Of a stretch of DNA of 64,000 nucleotides, positions 63,603-64,000 are shown piece by piece. Position numbers and translations under genes: made by a program. The notes under the pieces are model-generated. The model saw nothing but the letters and a program-made list of their open reading frames with translations. It did not search any database and was not told where the DNA came from. Every line of letters begins with the position of its first letter. Position 1 is the first letter of the stretch. This DNA comes from Sycobia sp. Sy_11. Its lineage: Eukaryota > Arthropoda > Insecta > Hymenoptera > Epichrysomallidae. The stretch covers positions 455,501-519,500 of the forward strand of contig JACCIC010000273.1 in the NCBI GenBank assembly GCA_018907035.1, in the 5' to 3' direction.

Positions 63603-63962
63603 GTACACTTTATTTTTATTCTATTAACTTTAGAAATTGTGTTTTGTAGAAACAAAAAAAGTCGTTATTATATATGAAGTAGTGGCTAATTTTATCAATA
63701 AATCTAGACAAGTCTATTCTATGAATTTTTTAATTGCTTATTAATTATGCACTGAAAAACAACAATATAAAACTGTCTTGAGTAGCGCCATTTTCGAACT
63801 CCAGACATTTAAAGTTGATAAAAGTATTTGGTACCTAATATATAGCGACCAATAGGGATGGACCTAGTATATTTTAAATCGTTGCTACTTTATTTTTAAT
63901 AGTAAAGAAACAACTTAATCCTAATTCATAATAATAAATACATAATTTATTTTCGCCCTTGC

Positions 63963-64000
63963 ATGTGTGTATGTGTGTGTGCACGCGCGTGCGTGTGTGT
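63963..64000. repeat. (GT)n microsatellite at the window edge
   Basis: GT-rich run with ATG, CAC and CGCGC interruptions, within GH1 intron 4. Confidence 0.9.

Noticed and set aside
1..64000. CRISPR arrays, operons or bacterial-type systems
   Set aside because: The tandem repeats are simple microsatellites without spacers, and all assembled genes have spliceosomal introns.

Overview
The window is eukaryotic nuclear DNA, almost certainly from an insect. The evidence is GT-AG introns, mariner, I-type and Ty1/copia elements, dense TA/GA/CA microsatellites, and a signal-peptide glycoside hydrolase family 1 gene. The mosaic of very AT-rich DNA with sharp CpG-rich patches fits a hymenopteran such as a parasitoid wasp, but this is inference and no marker fixes the species. 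Gene density is very low, and most long open frames here are products of microsatellites or GC-rich patches.

Two protein-coding genes can be assembled exon by exon. A linker histone H1-like gene lies on the minus strand (43505 to 35308). It has three coding exons with matching splice phases, a winged-helix H15 domain split between exons 1 and 2, and a Lys/Ala/Pro-rich tail. A secreted beta-glucosidase-like GH1 gene lies on the plus strand (from 54645), with a signal-peptide exon and three further exons. It runs off the right edge before the nucleophile motif. A CpG-rich patch at 16.4-17.7 kb may hold the first coding exon of an unidentified gene.

Mobile elements concentrate on the right. There is a full-length mariner with intact transposase (50674-51959). 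A decayed copia element sits in GH1 intron 1. A decayed RNase H-bearing non-LTR element sits in GH1 intron 3 with a mariner tail inserted into its reverse transcriptase. A broken repetitive ORF lies at 53.5-53.9 kb. Several unclassified elements with inverted termini can be read directly: 8.03-8.86 kb, 15.39-16.0 kb, and a family at 35.8, 49.3 and 56.7 kb.

Layout: 1-16 kb is non-coding with repeats and perfect hairpins; 16.4-17.7 kb is a CpG-rich patch; 17.7-28.5 kb is AT-rich with no gene seen; 28.5-35.3 kb alternates GC-rich patches and microsatellites; 35.3-43.5 kb is the histone gene; 43.6-50.7 kb has no gene seen; 50.7-54.6 kb holds mobile-element material; 54.6-64 kb is the GH1 gene with its element-filled introns. 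The two genes show no functional link, and I found no convincing new multi-gene system. The most unusual items are the intron-bearing linker histone with tandem splice donors and the nested element history of the GH1 introns.
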